Shown here: positions 9,268 through 18,700 of the stretch, in pieces | Position numbering within the stretch: position 1 is the stretch's first letter | How the letters are laid out: each line of letters starts with the position of its first letter | Source of the DNA: Sphingopyxis indica | GTDB taxonomy: Bacteria > Pseudomonadota > Alphaproteobacteria > Sphingomonadales > Sphingomonadaceae | NCBI RefSeq assembly: GCF_900188185.1 | Contig: NZ_FZPA01000013.1 | Location: forward strand, 47,316 to 111,315 | DNA length: 64,000 bases | Direction: 5' to 3' | Position numbers and translations under genes: made by a program | The notes under the pieces: model-generated | Told to the model about the DNA's origin: nothing | Seen by the model: only the letters and a program-made list of their open reading frames with translations | The model's database searches: none

Positions 9268-10194
9268 TCACGCCGGGCGGCTCCGTTCCTCAAGCTCCGC
9301 GATGCGCTCGGAGCAGATCGCATGGACCGCGCGCCCCAGTTCCTCGACACAATTGCCGAGCCAGAGAAGCTCATCCTCGGTGATGCGGTAATGCTTCGAG
9401 TAGCGCGCCTTCACATAAGCTTCCTTGAGCTTCTCGAAGCGAGCGCGATCTGTCCGCGTCTCGCGCGGCCAGGCGTTGACCAACCGCATGTCGATGCGCT
9501 CGGCTTGGGTCCTCAGGAACCCAAGGTTATGAACGTGCGGAGTATAGAAGGTGCAGACGAGTAGAACGCAATGATACAGCCGTTCTGTCGCTTGATGAGT
9601 TAGAAACGCTGCATCCTTTAGTCGGCCCGACTGCCGGCTGAAGTTTGCGGTCTCCAACATTCCAGATGCCGCCGGCATCCACTCGTCGAAATATTCCTGC
9701 GCCATCGCCAGCGCCTGTTCGGGCGTCTTCGGCTTCGGCTTATGCAGCGGCTTCTCGTCATATTCGTAGAGCGCGATCCCGTCCTTCGCGACATCCATGA
9801 AGAAATAGCGCCCATGCGCCAGCCCGTCGTTCACCTCCTGCAGCGTGTGCACGATGAAATTGACCGGCGTGTGCAGCGTCTTGTCGATCGCCAGTTCGCG
9901 AATGAGCCGATCCTCAAGCTTCAGCCAAAAATCGACCCGCTCGGTCAGGCGCTTGTCGTTGACGATGATGAGCAGATCGAAATCCGACCGATAGCCCTTG
10001 GCGGTATGCGGCTCATCGACCCAGCCGCCGCGCGCATAGCTGCCGTAGAGGATCAGCTTTTCGATCCGGCCCTTCTTCTTCCAGCCCATCGTCGCAAGCG
10101 CGATCGCATCCTCGAATTCTTCGAAGATGATCGCCTTCACGCGCTCGAGCTCGCGCTGCTTGTTCGGCGGTAGATGATCGAGATCGGTTCGCAT
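9268..10194 (-). CDS. Nucleotidyltransferase-HEPN fusion protein
   Basis: A 308-residue protein joining a minimal nucleotidyltransferase and a HEPN domain. The N-terminal half has GSYARGGWVDEP followed by SDFDLLIIV, the GS...DxD signature of the pol-beta superfamily. The C-terminal half is helical with YVKARYSKHYRI, typical of HEPN proteins. Separate MNT and HEPN proteins form toxin-antitoxin pairs in which the transferase modifies and silences the HEPN RNase; here both are on one chain. ATG 10194 is chosen over upstream starts because MRTDLDHLPPNKQ is the natural start. Role on mobile DNA is probably defence or regulation, by inference. Confidence 0.82.
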   Translation of the reverse strand: MRTDLDHLPPNKQRELERVKAIIFEEFEDAIALATMGWKKKGRIEKLILYGSYARGGWVDEPHTAKGYRSDFDLLIIVNDKRLTERVDFWLKLEDRLIRELAIDKTLHTPVNFIVHTLQEVNDGLAHGRYFFMDVAKDGIALYEYDEKPLHKPKPKTPEQALAMAQEYFDEWMPAASGMLETANFSRQSGRLKDAAFLTHQATERLYHCVLLVCTFYTPHVHNLGFLRTQAERIDMRLVNAWPRETRTDRARFEKLKEAYVKARYSKHYRITEDELLWLGNCVEELGRAVHAICSERIAELEERSRPA

Positions 10195-10257
10195 GACTAT
10201 TCTCACCCTGTAAGTCCGCTCGCCCGATGGCAAGCTATGTTGCAGCCAAATCTGCCG

Positions 10258-11199
10258 TCAAGTTTCGGGCGGCACGCGAAAATCCCAGACGGGGATGCCG
10301 AACGCGCGGGCCTTGTCGACGAGATTGTCCTGGATGCCGGTGCCCGAGAAGACGACGAGCCCGGCGGGCATCGCATCGATCATCCGGTCGTTGCGCTTGA
10401 ACGGGGCCGCCTTCTTGTGGCGATTCCAGTCGGGCCGGAAAGCGACCTGCGGCACGCGGCGGGTATCAGCCCAGCAAGCGGCGGCGCGCTCGGCCCCGGT
10501 CGGCGTCGCACCGTGCATCAGCACCATGTCGGGATGGCGGGTATGGATACGATCGAGCGCGGCCCAGATATGCTGGTGATCGTTGCAGGCGGGACCGCCG
10601 CTGAAGGCGACGCGAGTGCCTTCGGGGATCAATGCCGCGGCTTTTTCGCGCAGCCGCTTGTCGAGGAAATCGCGGCGGTCGATCATCGACGCAGTCAGCG
10701 TCTTGTGCTGGGCGCGCGATCCGGTGCGCGGCATCCAGGCTTTGCGGAGATGAAGGCGGAATTGCTCGGCGGCGCATTCGCGGAAAAATTCCATCGTATC
10801 GCGGCGCTCGATCATCGTGATGCCTTCGGCGATCTTGCGCTCGAGTTCGACCGAGCGGATTTCGCTGCCGTCCTGTTCGCGCTGCTGCTCGCGCTGGGCC
10901 TGCTCGTTGCGATCAAGGTCGCGTTCGATCCGCTCGCCGGCACGGTGGAAGATATTGACGATGTTCCAGAGCAGGTCTTCGAGATCGGGCTCGATGCGGG
11001 TGTCGACGAGGCAGCCAGTCATCGCGTCGAAGATGTCGGCGACGGCGCCGCCAGCGAGCCGATCGTCGGGAAGCGGCCTGCTATCGGGCTCGTCCTCATA
11101 GGGACGGTGACCGTAAAGCTGCATTTCCTGAAGAAGATAAGCGCTGGCGCCGGGTTCATGCGGTTCGCCGCGTTCGGGAAAGTCGGACAGGTCGGTCAT
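10258..11199 (-). CDS. DUF2493 domain protein (SLOG/YspA-like nucleotide-binding fold)
   Basis: A 313-residue protein. The C-terminal 110 residues contain VAFSGGPACNDHQHIWAALD and VLMHGATPTGAERAAACWA, the Gly-rich loops of DUF2493, a Rossmann-like SLOG family that may sense nucleotide-derived ligands. The N-terminal two thirds are charged and helical. ATG 11199 (MTDLSDFPERGEPHEPG) is chosen because the region further upstream is non-coding in character. The gene is a frequent passenger of sphingomonad plasmids and integrative elements, found with the ParB, DUF2958 and strawberry-notch genes seen here. Ligand and biological role are unknown. Confidence 0.85.
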   Translation of the reverse strand: MTDLSDFPERGEPHEPGASAYLLQEMQLYGHRPYEDEPDSRPLPDDRLAGGAVADIFDAMTGCLVDTRIEPDLEDLLWNIVNIFHRAGERIERDLDRNEQAQREQQREQDGSEIRSVELERKIAEGITMIERRDTMEFFRECAAEQFRLHLRKAWMPRTGSRAQHKTLTASMIDRRDFLDKRLREKAAALIPEGTRVAFSGGPACNDHQHIWAALDRIHTRHPDMVLMHGATPTGAERAAACWADTRRVPQVAFRPDWNRHKKAAPFKRNDRMIDAMPAGLVVFSGTGIQDNLVDKARAFGIPVWDFRVPPET

Positions 11200-11614
11200 G
11201 TCATCTCTCGCATCTGGCGGCCGCGCCTCTCGCGGCCTTCGCAGCGACGCCTTTGCGGCGGCGGGTGCGGGTCCGCACCGCACGGGCAGAGCCCGGGCGG
11301 CCGAAGCGCAGCGAAGGATGGCGGGCGAAGGCTATTTTGCCTCGCGATGCAAAGGGGCAGAGCCCCGGCGGAAAATGGCCGCACGCCAAGCCATTGCGAG
11401 GCCCGCGCCCGATGCCGCAGTCGCCCTCCAGCGAAGGCCGGAGGCGCGGCTGCCCTGGGAGAAGGGAGTGATCACTCTATCCATCCCGACAGGGCGAGCC
11501 GCTTGCAGGCGGCGCAGCCTTCCACAGGAAATGGTCCGGCGCGGCAACGGTCACGAAACTCGCCCCAAAAAAGTCTTGCCTAATCAGAGCGACGCGTGAA
11601 GGCGGCTGGGGGCA
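11200..11614. other. Non-coding GC-rich spacer with a duplicated hairpin motif
   Basis: About 415 bases with no convincing gene. The motif GGCAGAGCCCGGGCGG (near 11283) recurs as GGCAGAGCCCCGGCGG (near 11356). On the minus strand these read as small GGGCTCTGCCC hairpins upstream of the DUF2493 gene. No promoter is clear. Confidence 0.5.
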
Positions 11615-11688
11615 TGTCCGAAATCCCGCTATGTTTTTCGGACAACTCCACTGGCAATTGTCCGAAATACTGCTATATATTTCGGACA
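11615..11688 (+). promoter_or_regulatory. Tandem operator and core promoter of the AbiE operon
   Basis: Two copies of the perfect inverted repeat TGTCCGAAA-N12-TTTCGGACA lie at 11615-11644 and 11659-11688, 44 bp apart. The second copy covers a candidate promoter (-35 CTGGCA 11651-11656, 17-bp spacer, -10 TATATA 11674-11679) and ends on the A of the abiEi start codon. Transcription would begin about 0-2 bases before ATG 11688, so the message may be leaderless. The arrangement fits autorepression by the antitoxin. Confidence 0.8.
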
Positions 11689-12335
11689 TGGAGAAGCCCG
11701 CATCCGGATTGAAAGCCGCGATCCTCGATCGTACCGAGGTGCCCGGCAGCGTATGGACCCCCAGCGATTTTCTCGATCTCGGGAGTCGGGAGGCCGTCGA
11801 TAAGGCTCTGCAGCGCCTCGCAAAATCGGACGAACTGCGCAGGATCGACCGCGGCCTCTATGACAGGCCCGCGCATAATGAGCTGACCCACCAGGCCAAT
11901 CCGCCCAGTCCGAAGGCAGTGATCGACGCGGTTGCCCGCCGCGACCAGATCCGCGTGCTCGTCGATGGCATGACCGCCGCCAACGACCTCGGTTTCACCA
12001 ACGCCGTGCCGGCGAAGATCATCGTTCATGCCGAAACGGGCCTGAAGACGATCAAGCTCGGCAATATGGCCATCATTTTCAAGCCGACGGCGGCAAGCAA
12101 GCTGTTCTGGGCCGGGAGACCGGCGATGCGGATCGTTCAGGCCCTGCACTGGCTGCGCGACACGATGCTCGGCGACGAGAATGACCAATGGCGCGAGCGG
12201 CTCGTGCAGTTGCTCGACGATCCCGTTCATGGCGAAACGCTCCGCACTGATCTTGCCGCGGGCATGACGAGTCTGCCCGTCTGGATGCAGGAGTTGCTGC
12301 GCCCGCTCGTCTTCCGTCAGGAACCTGGCGCATGA
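11688..12335 (+). CDS. abiEi: AbiEi-type antitoxin / DUF6088 family transcriptional regulator
   Basis: A 215-residue antitoxin of the type IV AbiE system. The N-terminal winged-helix region (WTPSDFLDLGSREAVDKALQ, LRRIDRGLYDRP) matches the DNA-binding domain of AbiEi/DUF6088 proteins. The rest is the helical antitoxin domain. ATG 11688 is chosen because two operator copies abut it exactly and no ribosome binding site supports the upstream in-frame ATG at 11631. The stop overlaps the toxin start by 4 bases (ATGA), giving coupled translation. It probably binds the tandem operators immediately upstream. Confidence 0.87.
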   Translation: MEKPASGLKAAILDRTEVPGSVWTPSDFLDLGSREAVDKALQRLAKSDELRRIDRGLYDRPAHNELTHQANPPSPKAVIDAVARRDQIRVLVDGMTAANDLGFTNAVPAKIIVHAETGLKTIKLGNMAIIFKPTAASKLFWAGRPAMRIVQALHWLRDTMLGDENDQWRERLVQLLDDPVHGETLRTDLAAGMTSLPVWMQELLRPLVFRQEPGA

Positions 12336-13378
12336 ACCCCGGTTTCGACGAAGTTCTGCGTGCAGGGACGCGAACCCGGAGCGGCCTCTTCATCACCGCC
12401 GCGCAGCGCCTAGGCACCACGCCGCAGAATGTCGAAAAGGACTTCTGGGTGTGCTGGACGCTGGACGCGCTGTTCAACGGATTGCCCGATGGCCCCCGGC
12501 TGTTGTTCAAGGGCGGGACGTCGCTTTCGAAAGGCTTCGGTCTGATCCGGCGATTCTCGGAAGATATCGACGTCACGGTCTTTCGCGACGACCTTGGCGT
12601 CCCCGCGACGATCGACGAGCTCGCAGCGCTGAGCCGCAAGAAGCGCGAGGCCGCGCTCGATGCGATCCGGGATGCGTGCGAGGCCCATATCAACGGCGCA
12701 CTCCTCGATCATCTGACCGTCATCGCCGCCCAATGCTGTGAGCGGGCCGGGCTCGAGGCCGGCGCGATCAAGGTCATCCCCGACGCAAAGGATCGCCAGA
12801 CATTGCTGGTGGCCTATCCCAGCGTGACGAGCGAAGATGCCTATATCGCGAAGAGCGTGAAGATTGAATCGGGCGCCAAATCGGCGCTCGATCCCAATAG
12901 CCGCCGAAGCATCGCGCCCTATGTTGACGAGGATCTGCCCACGATCGATCTCGGCGTCCCCAATGTGACGATCGTCGATGCCGAACGCACCTTCTGGGAC
13001 AAGGTCGTCATCCTGCACGGGCTGCGGCGATGGTATGAAATCCGGGGACAATTGCGTGGCAACGGCCAGCGCGTGTCGCGCCACTATTATGACCTTCACC
13101 AGTTGATGCAGTCGCCCGTGGGTCAAAGCGCGATCGAGGACCGGACACTCGGCGAGGATTGCGTCGCCCATGCGCGCATGTTCTTCAATCGCCCGGATTT
13201 CGATCTCGCATCGGCACAACCGCCGACATTCGTCCTTTGCCCCGAGGACGGCATGATCAACGATCTCAGACAGGATTATCGCGCCATGGCGACGATGATC
13301 TTCAGCGAGCCGCCCGAATTTGATGCCATTGTCGACAGTGTCGCTGCACTCGAACGCCAACTCAACGCGAGGAAATAA
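12332..13378 (+). CDS. abiEii: AbiEii/AbiGii-family nucleotidyltransferase toxin
   Basis: A 348-residue nucleotidyltransferase toxin. The signature KGGTSLSKGF followed by RRFSEDIDVTVF gives the GGTSL-K and SEDID motifs of AbiEii (DUF1814) toxins, with the two acidic metal ligands intact. A downstream motif (ERTFWDKVVILHGLR) is also shared with the family. Related MenT toxins add nucleotides to tRNA acceptor stems. AbiE systems stabilise mobile elements and can abort phage infection. It is coupled to the antitoxin by a 4-base overlap. Nothing indicates inactivation. Confidence 0.9.
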   Translation: MNPGFDEVLRAGTRTRSGLFITAAQRLGTTPQNVEKDFWVCWTLDALFNGLPDGPRLLFKGGTSLSKGFGLIRRFSEDIDVTVFRDDLGVPATIDELAALSRKKREAALDAIRDACEAHINGALLDHLTVIAAQCCERAGLEAGAIKVIPDAKDRQTLLVAYPSVTSEDAYIAKSVKIESGAKSALDPNSRRSIAPYVDEDLPTIDLGVPNVTIVDAERTFWDKVVILHGLRRWYEIRGQLRGNGQRVSRHYYDLHQLMQSPVGQSAIEDRTLGEDCVAHARMFFNRPDFDLASAQPPTFVLCPEDGMINDLRQDYRAMATMIFSEPPEFDAIVDSVAALERQLNARK

Positions 13379-13494
13379 CGATCAAGCAGCGCGCAACAGC
13401 TGGAGCAGTGCGTCCATAGCCGCGCGTAGAAGCCATTGCGCAGGCCAAACTCCACCCCATGGCCACCAATCAGATGTTTCTTTTAGGACAGAAT

Positions 13495-13524
13495 ATTGAC
13501 TTTTGTTCAATAAAGGAACATATG
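13495..13524 (+). promoter_or_regulatory. Candidate promoter/operator of the Xre-RES module
   Basis: The inverted repeat ATTGA-N7-TCAAT (13495-13511) overlaps a -35-like TTGACT (13496-13501). CATATG lies 17 bp downstream as a weak -10. A strong GAAAGGAG ribosome site follows before ATG 13545. Operator use by the Xre protein is inferred. Confidence 0.45.
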
Positions 13525-13544
13525 GATCATGAAAGGAGCCCGAC

Positions 13545-13928
13545 ATGGCAACGGCAGTGGCAAAGACGATCGACCGGAAGGATCTTACCGGCCCGGCGCT
13601 GCGCACCTTTTTCAACATCGCCGAGGCGTGGAAGCTCAGCGAAAGCGAGCAGATGGCGGTCCTCGGGCTCGACAGCCGTTCGACGCTGCATAATTGGAAA
13701 CGCGGCGAGGTCGCGGCGCTTTCGAAGGATGCGCTCGAGCGGATTTCCTATGTGATGGGCATCTACAAAGGCTTGCAGATTCTCGTGCCCGCCACTGCGG
13801 ACGAATGGGTCCGCAAGCCGAACAAGGCGAAGAGCTTCGCCGGCAAGTCCGCCCTCGACCGGATGGTGTCGGGCAATGTCTCGGACCTTTATGTCGTGCG
13901 GCAATATATCGACGGGCAGCGCGGCTAA
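13545..13928 (+). CDS. Xre/MbcA/ParS-type antitoxin (DUF2384 toxin-binding domain)
   Basis: A 127-residue antitoxin of the RES-Xre family. The N-terminal region (FNIAEAWKLSESEQMAVLGL, RSTLHNWKRGEV) is the divergent helix-turn-helix. The C-terminal part (KPNKAKSFAGKSALDRMVSG, LYVVRQYIDGQRG) is the toxin-binding domain, ending in the short tail that usually inserts into the RES active site. A strong GAAAGGAG ribosome site precedes the ATG. The toxin gene starts 4 bases after its stop. It likely represses its own operon through the upstream inverted repeat. Confidence 0.92.
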   Translation: MATAVAKTIDRKDLTGPALRTFFNIAEAWKLSESEQMAVLGLDSRSTLHNWKRGEVAALSKDALERISYVMGIYKGLQILVPATADEWVRKPNKAKSFAGKSALDRMVSGNVSDLYVVRQYIDGQRG

Positions 13929-13932
13929 GCCC

Positions 13933-14622
13933 ATGCCGCTCGACATTCCGGTGACGGCGACGAGCTGGTCGCCCTGCTACCGCATCATCCCCAGCCGCTT
14001 CCCGCCGATCGGCCTGTTCGAGAAGGTTGCCGATCCGGACGATCTCGAGGCGGTCTTCCAGATCGAGGCGATGACCAACGATCGCCTCCGCGACGAAGTC
14101 GGCATACTCGCGCTGGTGCCGCCCGAGGACCGTGTTTCGGGCCCCGGCACGACACCGATCATGGCGGCCTTCACCCATCTCAATCCCGAGGGCAGCCGTT
14201 TTACCGACGGCAGCTTCGGCGTCTTCTACGCCGGCCACACGCTCGACACCGCGATCGCCGAAACGCGGCATCACCGCACCAGATTCCTCGCCGCGACCGA
14301 CGAGCCCGCCCAGGAGATCGACATGCGCGTCTATGCCATCGACCTCGAGGCCGGTCTCCACGACATTCGCGGTCTCGCGGACAGCCACGCGCATCTCTAT
14401 GATCCGGACAGCTATATCCATGCGCAAGGGCTCGGGGCGGAGCTCCGCGATGCGGGTGCGGACGGTATCCTCTACCAGAGCGTCCGCCATCCCGGCGGCG
14501 AATGCGCCGCCGCCTTCCGGCCGCGCCTCCTGTCCAATTGCCGGCAGGAACGGCATCTCTGCTATATGTGGGACGGCACGGCCATCACGACCATCTATGA
14601 AAAAAAGAGCCTCGATAGCTGA
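13933..14622 (+). CDS. RES-domain NAD+-degrading toxin
   Basis: A 229-residue RES-family toxin. The family is named for conserved Arg, Glu and Ser; here candidates are YRIIPSRFPP (Arg near the N-terminus), DTAIAETRHHR (Glu) and DGILYQSVRHPGGECAA (Ser). RES toxins such as MbcT deplete NAD+ and stop growth when the antitoxin is lost. The start at 13933 follows the antitoxin stop by 4 bases. The upstream extension of this frame overlaps antitoxin coding sequence. Length is ordinary for the family and the frame is intact. Confidence 0.91.
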   Translation: MPLDIPVTATSWSPCYRIIPSRFPPIGLFEKVADPDDLEAVFQIEAMTNDRLRDEVGILALVPPEDRVSGPGTTPIMAAFTHLNPEGSRFTDGSFGVFYAGHTLDTAIAETRHHRTRFLAATDEPAQEIDMRVYAIDLEAGLHDIRGLADSHAHLYDPDSYIHAQGLGAELRDAGADGILYQSVRHPGGECAAAFRPRLLSNCRQERHLCYMWDGTAITTIYEKKSLDS

Positions 14623-14671
14623 AAGAGCGCGATAGCGTCCGGGCTCCAAGCCGAACCCTTTTCGTCAGGGA

Positions 14672-15709
14672 TCATCGTCCAATAAATCTCGCCGCGTCGA
14701 CAGGCGTCAACTGCGACCGCAGCTGTTCTGCCAGCCGCGCCGGGCCGAAGCGGCGAAGATCGGTGTTGAGATCGTCACGCTGCGGCTCGAGCGGGTGAAC
14801 CGCGATGCCGAGCGGCAAGGCGCGTTCGTTCAGCGCCGCCCAGGCGGCGTGCCCAGCGGGATCATCGTCGCGCGCGACATAGAGGCGCCGCAGGCCTGCC
14901 GGAAACAGAAGTGCCGCAAGATGGGCGGCGGAGAGACCGGCCACGAGCGGCAATGCTGGAGCGACCTCGCGCAGTGACAACATGGTCTCGATGCCCTCGC
15001 CGAAGGCCATGACGTCTCCCGCCAGCCCGAAGCGCACGCCATGCCCCAGGAGATGTCCCATCGCGCGGCGCGGATAGGCTACCGGCGCCTTGGCCGGCCG
15101 TGCCGGATCGAGCCATGTGCGGTGGACGCCGGTGAGCGAGCCGCCCAAATCGGTCACCGCCGCGATCATCGCCGGGAATGCCGGCTTGACCGAGGCGACA
15201 TCCTCGTCGGACCGGCGATAATAGCAATGCGGATGATATCGCAGCGCCGGCAAATCCCCGCCACGCCGAAGCGCGCGTTCCGCGAGATAGGTTCGCACCA
15301 GCGTCCCGGCGATGGGATTGGATGCCGCCCAAAGCCGCGCGGCCGCCTCCCTGCTTCCCGGGCTCGCCCGCCGCGGACGCGGGTTGCGCTTCACCGGATC
15401 AGGCGGAGGCAGGCTCAGGAAGCGCCGCGCCTCGGCAAGCGTGTCGCCGAGGCTCATATGCGCGCAGCTCGCGGCGATGATGTCGAGCAGATCGCCATGA
15501 TCGCCGGTCGCCGCATCGGTCCATTTTCCGGCGCGCGGCTTGCTCTCGCTGCCGCTGAGGCGGACGTAGAGACTTCGCCCCGGTGCATTATGCACATCGC
15601 CGACCAGCCAATAATGGCCTTCGCGGCGACCGTTCGAGAGATAGTGGCGACACACCGCCTCGGCATTCTCACCGAGACGGCGCGCAAGTTCACGGGCTGG
15701 GCTTTCCAT
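14672..15709 (-). CDS. Toprim-domain primase-like protein (DUF7146 family)
   Basis: A 345-residue protein with an N-terminal DUF7146-type region and a C-terminal Toprim fold. Toprim acidic motifs are visible as VMAFGEGIETMLSLR (conserved Glu) and LYVARDDDPAGHAAW (DxD-like). Such proteins resemble phage and plasmid primases and are carried next to strawberry-notch genes on alphaproteobacterial mobile elements. ATG 15709 (MESPARELARRLGENAEAV) lies 11 bases from the stop of the upstream giant gene, so the two form an operon. A zinc ribbon is not evident, so priming activity is uncertain. Confidence 0.82.
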   Translation of the reverse strand: MESPARELARRLGENAEAVCRHYLSNGRREGHYWLVGDVHNAPGRSLYVRLSGSESKPRAGKWTDAATGDHGDLLDIIAASCAHMSLGDTLAEARRFLSLPPPDPVKRNPRPRRASPGSREAAARLWAASNPIAGTLVRTYLAERALRRGGDLPALRYHPHCYYRRSDEDVASVKPAFPAMIAAVTDLGGSLTGVHRTWLDPARPAKAPVAYPRRAMGHLLGHGVRFGLAGDVMAFGEGIETMLSLREVAPALPLVAGLSAAHLAALLFPAGLRRLYVARDDDPAGHAAWAALNERALPLGIAVHPLEPQRDDLNTDLRRFGPARLAEQLRSQLTPVDAARFIGR

Positions 15710-15720
15710 GCGGGGCTCCT

Positions 15721-18700
15721 TCAGGCGGCCTTGCGATCCGAGACCCGCTCGATCGGAAACCGATCGACGAGCCGCGCGAACACATCGGCGCCAGCAGCCC
15801 CTGCCGGCACGTAGAGCTTCAATTTCCACGAGACGATCTCAGAAATCAAGCCAAATGCCTTCAGCCGCCCGATACCCAGATCGTTGAAACCGGTGAGCTC
15901 GATCCGCCAATCGTTCATCGCGCGGACGCGCGCGACGCGCTGGCCCTCGGTAAGATGCAGGACGGCTTCGCCCGCAAGCAACATCGACCAGGCAGTTTCG
16001 GCCGACAGCTTAGGCGGCCCGTCGTCGACGATCCGCGCAGCCCATGCGGGCGATACGCGGCGGCCGATCACGCGCTCGCCCGCATCGGTCTGCAGCCGGT
16101 AGACCCGCGTCGACTCGTTCGGCAGACTCCGCCAGATCGGCAGCAAGAGGCCCGCGACCATGTGCAGCGTTCCGGTCTCATAGTCGGGAAGCTCTCCAAG
16201 TTCGGCTTCCCACGCCGCCGTGAACGCCTCCGCATCGACGATAGTCCAGTGGCTCGCCCCGAACTGCTCGGCGAGGATCAGCACTGTCTCCATGGGGCGG
16301 ATCAGGCGGAAGCGGCGATGCACCGCACCCTCGTCGTCGATAAGGCTGCGTGCGCGCAGCTTGACCGCTGCCCGGCCCGAACGCCCGTTCACCAGCAACG
16401 CCGCTTCTTCAGCCCGTGCGAGATCGAGCGCCTTGCCGAGCGAGAGCGGGACGACGCGGTCCCTCCGGTCGATGGTCAGAAGCTGGGTTTCTGCGCCAGT
16501 GCCCGGGTGGGTGTAAATCGTCCGGCGATCGGTGACGACGAAGCTCTCGGCGCGCAGCGTCTCGAGGCCGACCTCATAACTGCCCGCCGCGACCGCCGCC
16601 TCGATCCGCGCGACGAGCAGCCCCTCGAACGCTTCGAACAGGATATTCTGAAGGTCGATGGTGAGCGCGAGCATGCGGTTGAGGAAGGTGGTGATCGGCG
16701 GCAGTTCGTCGCGAATCCCGCCTTCGGCATCGAGCAGCGACAGCCCGGTCGCGGCCTCGAAGCTGAGCAGTGAGCAGCCCTCCACCTTGCCGCGCACGAT
16801 CAGCATGTAGAGCTGCCGGAGCGCGTCGCGGGCATAGAAGGATTCCAGATTGTCGTGCGCGCTGAACATATTCTGGCCGCCCGTCTGCCGCTGCCCGCGC
16901 GTGATCGCGCCCATCGTGTCGAGCCGCCGCGCGATCGTCGAGATGAAGCGCTTCTGCGCCTTCACGTCGGTCGACACCGGGCGGAACATCGGCGGCTGCT
17001 TCTGGTTCGTGCGGTTCGTGCGCCCGAAACCCTGGATCGCGGCATCGGCCTTCCAGCCCGCCTCGAGCAGATAGTGGATGCGGCGACACTGGTTCTTCGC
17101 GCCAAGGTCGGCATGATAGGAGCGCCCGGTGCCGCCGGCTTCCGAAAAGACGAGAATTCGCTTCTCATCGTCCATGAAGGCATGCGTCTCGCCGATATTG
17201 GCGCTGCCCGGACGGTTCTCGACCGCGAAGCGGACGTCGCCATCCTCGCCGACCCGCGGCACGATCCGCCGCGAGCGCCCCGTCACCTCGGCCACCATAT
17301 CGGTCCCGAAATGCTGAACGATCTGGTCGAGCGCGCCCGGCACCGGCGGCAGCGACGCCAGTTTCTCGATCATCGCGTCGCGGCGCCGACAGGCTTCACG
17401 GCTGACGATCATATTACCATCGCCGTCATAGGCCGGGCGCGAGGAGAGATTGCCGTCGCCGTCGGTGCAGGGCTCGAAGAGCTGGACCGGGAAGCTCGAC
17501 GCGAGATAGTCGAGCACATATTCGCGCGGCGTGATGTCGACCGACACATCGTTCCACTCGTCCGCCGGGATCTCGGCCAGCCGCCGCTCCTGCAGCGCCT
17601 CGCCGGTCGAGACAATCTGAACGACCGCCGCATGACCCGCCTCCAGATCGCGCGCGATGCTCGCGATCGCGCTCGGTGTCTGCATCGCGGTGATCAGATG
17701 GTTGAAAAAGCGCTGCTTGGTGCTTTCGAACGCCGATCGCGCCGCCGACTTGGCCTGCGCATTGAGCGTGCCATGTTCGGCGCTCGTCACTCCCACCGCC
17801 TCCATCGCGGCGTCGAGATTGTTGTGGATGACCTGGAAGGCGGCGGCATAGCTGTCGTAGATGCGCCGTTGTTCGCTCGTCAGCGCATGTTCGAGCAGTT
17901 CATATTCGACGCCGTCGAAGGACAGCGAACGCGATGCGTAAAGTCCGAGCGCCTTCAGGTCGCGCGCGAGCACTTCCATTGCCGCAACCCCGCCGTCCTC
18001 GATCGCCGCGACGAAATCGGTACGTGAGGCGAAGGGGAAATCGCTCCCGCCCCAGAGACCGAGGCGCTGCGCATAGGCGAGATTCTGCACCGTCGTGGCA
18101 CCCGTCGCCGAGACATAGACGATGCGCGCCTCGGGAAGCGCATGTTGGAGGCGAAGCCCGGCACGGCCTTGCTGCGAAGGCTTCTGATCGCCGCGTTCGC
18201 CCTTCCCACCCGCGGCATTGGCCATCGCATGGGCTTCATCGAAGATGATGACGCCGTCGAAGTCGCGGCCGAGCCATTCGACGATCTGCTCGATCCGGCT
18301 CGCCTTCCCCTCGCGCCCTTGCGAACGCAATGTCGCATAGGTGGTGAAGAGAATGGCCTCGCCGAGCTTCACCGGTGCCCCCTGCCGGAAGCGCGACAGC
18401 GGCGTGACGAGCAATTTCTCCTGCCCCAGCGCCGACCAGTCGCGCTGCGCGTCTTCGAGCAGCTTGTCCGACTTCGAGATCCAGAGCGCACGGCGGCGGC
18501 CTTTCAGCATATTATCGAGAATGATGCCCGCGACCTGCCGGCCTTTGCCCGCGCCGGTGCCGTCGCCGAGGAACCAGCCGCGCCGGAACTGCACCGCGCC
18601 TTCCGCGTCATCGGATGCGGCGCCGACGACGTCCCAGGTGGCATCGACCGTCCACGCACCCGAGAGATGCCCGCCATGGGCTTCGCCCGCATAGATGATC

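Noticed and set aside
10174..11583. Long plus-strand frame opposite the DUF2493 gene
   Set aside because: Low-complexity shadow; the minus strand has DUF2493 motifs and a natural start.
11196..11599. Several frames in the GC-rich spacer before AbiE
   Set aside because: Proline/arginine-rich in every frame, no start signals, and internal repeats explain the openness.
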